This document shows, one piece after another, positions 60,201 through 64,000 of a DNA stretch of 64,000 nt. How positions within the stretch are numbered: the first letter of the stretch is position 1; every line of letters begins with the position of its first letter. Both the position numbers and the translations under genes were made by a program. The DNA comes from Linanthus parryae (Eukaryota > Streptophyta > Magnoliopsida > Ericales > Polemoniaceae), in assembly GCA_023055425.1 (NCBI GenBank), contig JALGPY010000010.1:50838165-50902164 (forward strand), written 5' to 3'. The notes beneath the pieces were generated by a model that did not search any database, was not told the origin of the DNA, and saw only the letters and a list, made by a program, of their open reading frames with translations.

Positions 60201-60611
60201 TAAATGAGAACATGATATGATATTCATGATGAATTCTCGTAAATACAATAAGCAAGGTTTTAACGAGCCTTGCCAAGATTATTCAGATGGGTTCCAGAAG
60301 AATGTCATCAACGATGCTGAGCGAAATACAATTCACCGATGTAATCTTTTTCCTTAGTCACTGATTTTTTCGCACTGGGTTTTTCATGACAAGATATTCA
60401 AGGGGGAGTGTTATGAAATATGTTATTGGACTGATGTGAATATCGACCACATAGTTGGGTGTATTTTGTATAATTATATTCGGGTCCAGAAGCCCATCTA
60501 ATGCCTATATAAGGAGGCTTATGGTTGGAGAATAATACACATCTCAATACTACTCTCCCTATTTCTTGTCTCTCTGTTTATTTCTTGTCTCTCAATTGTA
60601 CGTTCACAAGA
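57265..60611 (+). mobile_element. Ale/Retrofit-like copia element, copy 2
   Basis: LTRs at 57265-57467 and 60409-60611, the same primer-binding site and purine tract as copy 1. The hairpin motifs are retained. At 59441-59453 the arms ATTC/GAAT pair fully, whereas copy 1 has GCAT there (50388-50391), an instance where one copy preserves pairing and the other has lost it. It arose by the tandem duplication, not by a second insertion. Confidence 0.9.
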
Positions 60612-61061
60612 GATTTCTCATGTTTTGAGAGTCATTTAATATCCCGAATCACGTTTGTGTTACTCATTTCGTTATCCGACTGAGTCAAACAGGTACAAAA
60701 CTGGTATCAATGAAGCTATTTTCGGTTTTCACCACTTTTCACCAATATGATAGTCAAATATGATCAATTTTTCAGGACTTAGATCAAAAGGTTATTGAAT
60801 GAGTATAGACACGTATTATTTCATGATGTGATGCTTACATGACTACTCCATTCACAAGTCGTAACAATAATTGAAAACCAACAAGACACCTAGTGAATGA
60901 AGATGGCGTTGTAGCCGAATTCGTAAGAAGTATGGTCCATAGTTAAGCCTTACAGTACGTTCTCAAGATAGGAAGGTTGGACTTCCCTGGGAGAGGACAA
61001 GATGGAATCCGTAATCAAAACTGCTTTCTAGGAGAGCTTCAAGTATAAGATAAAGATATAT

Positions 61062-63034
61062 TGTTGTAACAGAACTCTTCTTTCAGAGCTCTGTTACCAG
61101 TTTTTTATAGCCGGGAGTATTCAAGCAAGAACGACGAAAGCAAAACAAGAACGGGATAGATATCTAACGTGGTTCACTAACGAATTCGTAACGAACCTGC
61201 TAGCTACCTCCACGGCTGGAACCAGATATTTTATTGAGAAGAGAACCCGATAACAATGCACGCCGTGGCCGCACCGGCCACGACGGCCACCCGAAACACA
61301 CCCACCCGACCCACACTCACAAAATCTTTCAAAGCACCAAGCAAATAAAATACCCGTTGTGTGTATGGTGTCACAAACCAAAAACAGCTCCTTTAAATAC
61401 ACTTGTGTGTGTTTGGGCGGTGTGACCACAAATCCAATTAGGAAACGACTTGTCACCAAAGCCAAGTTATTTCCATATGTTTTGCCGACCTTGATTCAAA
61501 GTCCAAAATTCAACAAATATCCACCTTGACTTGAATCATCTCAGCAACACGAAATCAGAACCTGATGCTTCTCTTCTCAAACTTGAACCGGATGCGTCTC
61601 CCAGAACTTGAAACGAGCAAGCCTCCTAAAACAGATTTTTTGCTGCTGTATGTGAAACCCGAATCTCTAAATTGTTGCTCCAACTACCATGCGTTCCTGC
61701 AACGAATTCGCCCGATGTGGTTGAACTTCCGGAAACAGAAACAACTGCTCCACCCAGATTCGGACTCGAATACATTCACTGAGAAAGCAAGACCGAATGT
61801 ATTCCTGATGCGCCCACTTGCGCTAGACAGATGCACCTTGACAAGTGCCCATATGTCATTCAGACCAGATGCACCAATGACGAGTGCCCAAATTGTCATG
61901 CCAAACGCGCCCAGTATGCCTCAGATGCGCCAGATGCTCGCCAGAAATAGATCACACCAGATGCAAACTCAATTGAGTGTCATGGTACACGCCCAAAACA
62001 GAATAGATGCACGCCAGAAAAAACTCGTGCATAATGCCCGCCAGAACCAAGATCAGATGACGTTCCAGAAATCTCACGCGCTAGAATCTCCATGTATTTT
62101 CTCTATCTCCAACGAGTTCCTGCTACGCATGAGCTAAAACCAGATTCATTTCACAAGCCAGATGCTCCACGCCGGGAGCCGTATTGCGCGTGAACGCAAA
62201 TCGCCAGAACGCCAGATGCGCGTGAACCGCCAGATTCGCGCCAGTATCGAATGCGTGCTGGATTTGCCAGATCCCTTGCACGTCTAATCAGATGCGCGCC
62301 AGATTGGTCCGACAGGAGCCTATATAACCCCCCTCCACGGGGCTTCAGATGGTGGGTGTACCTGATTCTCTCTCACGAACAGATCGATCTTGATTGCCAA
62401 ACCATACATCGTTCTTGGCGGAATCTCGAAACCCTGCCCTCGATAGCCTGCTCCACCTAAATCGTGAAAACCTAGATTTGAGTTCCACCAAAACGTGAAA
62501 CCCTAGATCTTGGCTCAACCCTGATCTTGGAACCCCAGCTCTGATACTAGTTTGATAAAACTGATGATACCTGAACCTGGCCCTGATACCAGTTTGTTGT
62601 AACAGAACTCCCGTTCCAGAGCTTAGCTACCAGTTTGTTATAACCTGGGGGTATTCGAGCAAGAACGACGAAAGCGAAACAAGAACAAGACATATATTTA
62701 ACGTTGTTCACTAACGAATTCGTAACGAACCCTCTATCTACCTCCACGGCCAGAACAAAATATTTTATTGAGAAGAGAACCCAATTACAATGCACGCCGT
62801 GGCCGCGACGGCCACGGCGGCCACCGGAAACACTTACAAAGTTTCTCAAAGCACCAAGCAAATCAAATCCCCGTTGTGTGTATGGTGTTACAAACAAAAA
62901 ACAGCTCGTTTAAAGACACTTGTGTGTGTACTTGGGCGGTGTGACCACAAATCAAATTAAGAGACAACTTTTCACCAAAGCCAAGTAATTTCCACATGTT
63001 TTGCCGACCTTGATTCAAAGTCCAAACTTCAACA
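61062..63034 (-). mobile_element. Small non-autonomous LTR retrotransposon, complete
   Basis: LTRs at 61062-61515 (454 bp) and 62595-63034 (440 bp) start TGTTGTAAC and end TTCAACA on the plus strand. Target duplication TATAT on both sides (61057-61061, 63035-63039); block A keeps the empty site near 16970. Minus-strand orientation is shown by the primer-binding-like ACTGGTATCAGGGCC next to the right LTR (about 62580-62593) and the purine-rich AAGGTGGATATT (minus) next to the left LTR. The 1.08-kb interior encodes no gag or pol. It must have moved using proteins of another element. Confidence 0.9.
61516..62594 (-). other. Interior of the small LTR element: CCAGATGCGC-type repeats
   Basis: The interior repeats short words such as CCAGATGC, GATGCGCC and CGCCAGA (plus-strand spelling) many times between 61690 and 62300. 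They produce a 190-codon plus-strand frame (61565-62137; also 52503-53075), antisense to the element, rich in Gln, Met, Arg and Asn. It has no recognised domain, and I consider it a product of the repeat composition. A second PBS-like CTCTGATACTAGTTT lies at about 62540. Confidence 0.6.
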
Positions 63035-64000
63035 TATATGTCAACAATCTCACCAATGCTGCTATTTCACCATGTTGGATAGTGTATCTGGCTACAGATT
63101 TCCAAATCGCTTCATCTCCAATGTTCTTCTTTTTCCTCATGTTATTGTTTGCGAACTAAACGAAGAAAATTTAAATAGACAAAAATATTTCTTTTCATTT
63201 GAATTAACCTAATAAAAAATCGTCATATTCTTAAAGGTGCATAGAAGAACATGAACTTTCATACAATATCATAATTGAATCATATGTAATGATCAATAAG
63301 ATTAGAATTCGATTTGATTTCTAAGGGGACTTCTTTCGAACAGGTATGAAAGTATTTTCAATCTATGAAGGAAAAGGATAAATGATTCCTAGATGATCAC
63401 GACAGTCAAATGCATTCTAGTACGTTTAGAACTTGTACATAACCTATATGATATACAAAAATTTATTAATGATTTAGTTGTCTGACATAAATCCCACATG
63501 AATTTATCGAGTAATAATCAATCTACAATCTAACCGTTTACGGACACTGAAAACGTCCCTTCTTTGATGGACTTTCTTGTACTAGTAAATAGCACGGGCT
63601 TGTCACGTTGGAAATTTATTTACAAAATTCAAGTGATTCAATGTGATTTTCACATCTTATATCGATATTACTTTAAAAGCACTAAATTATACAATGGTGT
63701 AGAGATGTATTCTGGTTATTTGAACTCTCTAACGGAAGACATGCGCCATGTTTATTTGGACTCTATAATCAATATTGTAAGGAAAGTGTAAGTTCCTTCA
63801 AATTAATGTGCAATATGGCATATTAGTAATCACATAGCCTCCATCATAACGTCAACCGCCCCTATTTATATAATTAATTTAATAGCGTAATTAATTAGTA
63901 AATTTGATATCATGTGTTAGAAGATATTTAATATCCACACATGAAAGCGGGTGGTTCTTACCGAGCAACTATTGATCCGTACGAAGCCACTTACTAATTT
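63035..64000. other. Non-coding end of block B, with the MULE empty site
   Basis: Parallel to block A on both sides of the MULE. At 63430-63455 it reads ...CTTGTACATAACCTATATGAT..., the uninterrupted target of the MULE at 17420-18725. No gene supported. Confidence 0.75.

Larger units (their letters stand above)
53178..62227 (+). repeat. Tandem duplication unit 2 (9050 bp)
   Basis: Direct repeat of 44118-53165, carrying the same dead P450 parts, the Ale-like element (57265-60611) and the small LTR element. Because it continues past 62227 into the rest of that LTR element and then into block-A-like DNA, unit 2 holds the original right-hand junction and unit 1 the original left-hand junction. 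Confidence 0.95.
42381..64000 (+). repeat. P450 block B, including the 9-kb tandem copy (continues past the window)
   Basis: It starts at TTGCACCGGATAAA, as block A does at 11254, and keeps the same order of elements. It differs from A by a local promoter duplication (42632-43434), an Ale-like element, a small LTR element and the 9.06-kb tandem duplication. The right part, 63035-64000, parallels 16970-19300 without the MULE. Confidence 0.85.

Overview
The window looks like repeat-dense nuclear DNA from a flowering plant. It holds plant-type LTR retrotransposons, a Helitron, a MULE, and broken cytochrome P450 genes with the single short intron and residue pattern of the CYP71D group. CYP71D-rich blocks of this kind suggest a eudicot, plausibly Lamiales or the mint family; that placement is an inference. 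I see no intact protein-coding gene, no rRNA or tRNA gene, and no CRISPR array.

Layout. 1-1440: non-coding flank. 1450-11253: a 5'-truncated, frameshifted Ty3/gypsy element of Athila type (gag end, protease, RT, RNase H, integrase, a palindrome array, a downstream ORF, a probable 3' LTR). 11254 to about 19300: P450 block A, with two dead P450 genes and a MULE insertion (17420-18725). 20176-21460: a large inverted repeat around a copia gag remnant, with a P450 tail in its arms. 21766-22070: another P450 C-terminal fragment. 22300-29891: a Ty1/copia element with nearly identical LTRs but a ruined pol. 30619-34088: a non-autonomous Helitron. 34600-42380: nested minus-strand copia remnants plus a solo Ty3-type LTR. 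42381-64000: P450 block B, containing a 9.06-kb direct tandem duplication (44118-53165 and 53178-62227).

History read from the sequence. Blocks A and B descend from one ancestral block that already held two dead P450 genes. Both copies share an internal inversion in P450-1. All copies of P450-2 share a stop at codon 4 and a Tyr codon in place of the haem-ligand Cys. After A and B separated, a MULE entered A, and an Ale/Retrofit-like copia element and a small non-autonomous LTR element entered B. Empty sites for all three survive in the paralogous block. The B region was then tandemly duplicated; by eye the two copies differ by well under 1 percent.

The most unusual signals are short repeated motifs inside non-coding parts of the retroelements. 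The Ale-like element carries two families of small hairpins with constant loops and covarying stems. The young copia leader carries a dense array of TGACGTGG sites. The Athila-like element carries about 18 copies of the near-palindrome TGCGTTCAAACGCA. All comparisons were made by eye, without alignment software.
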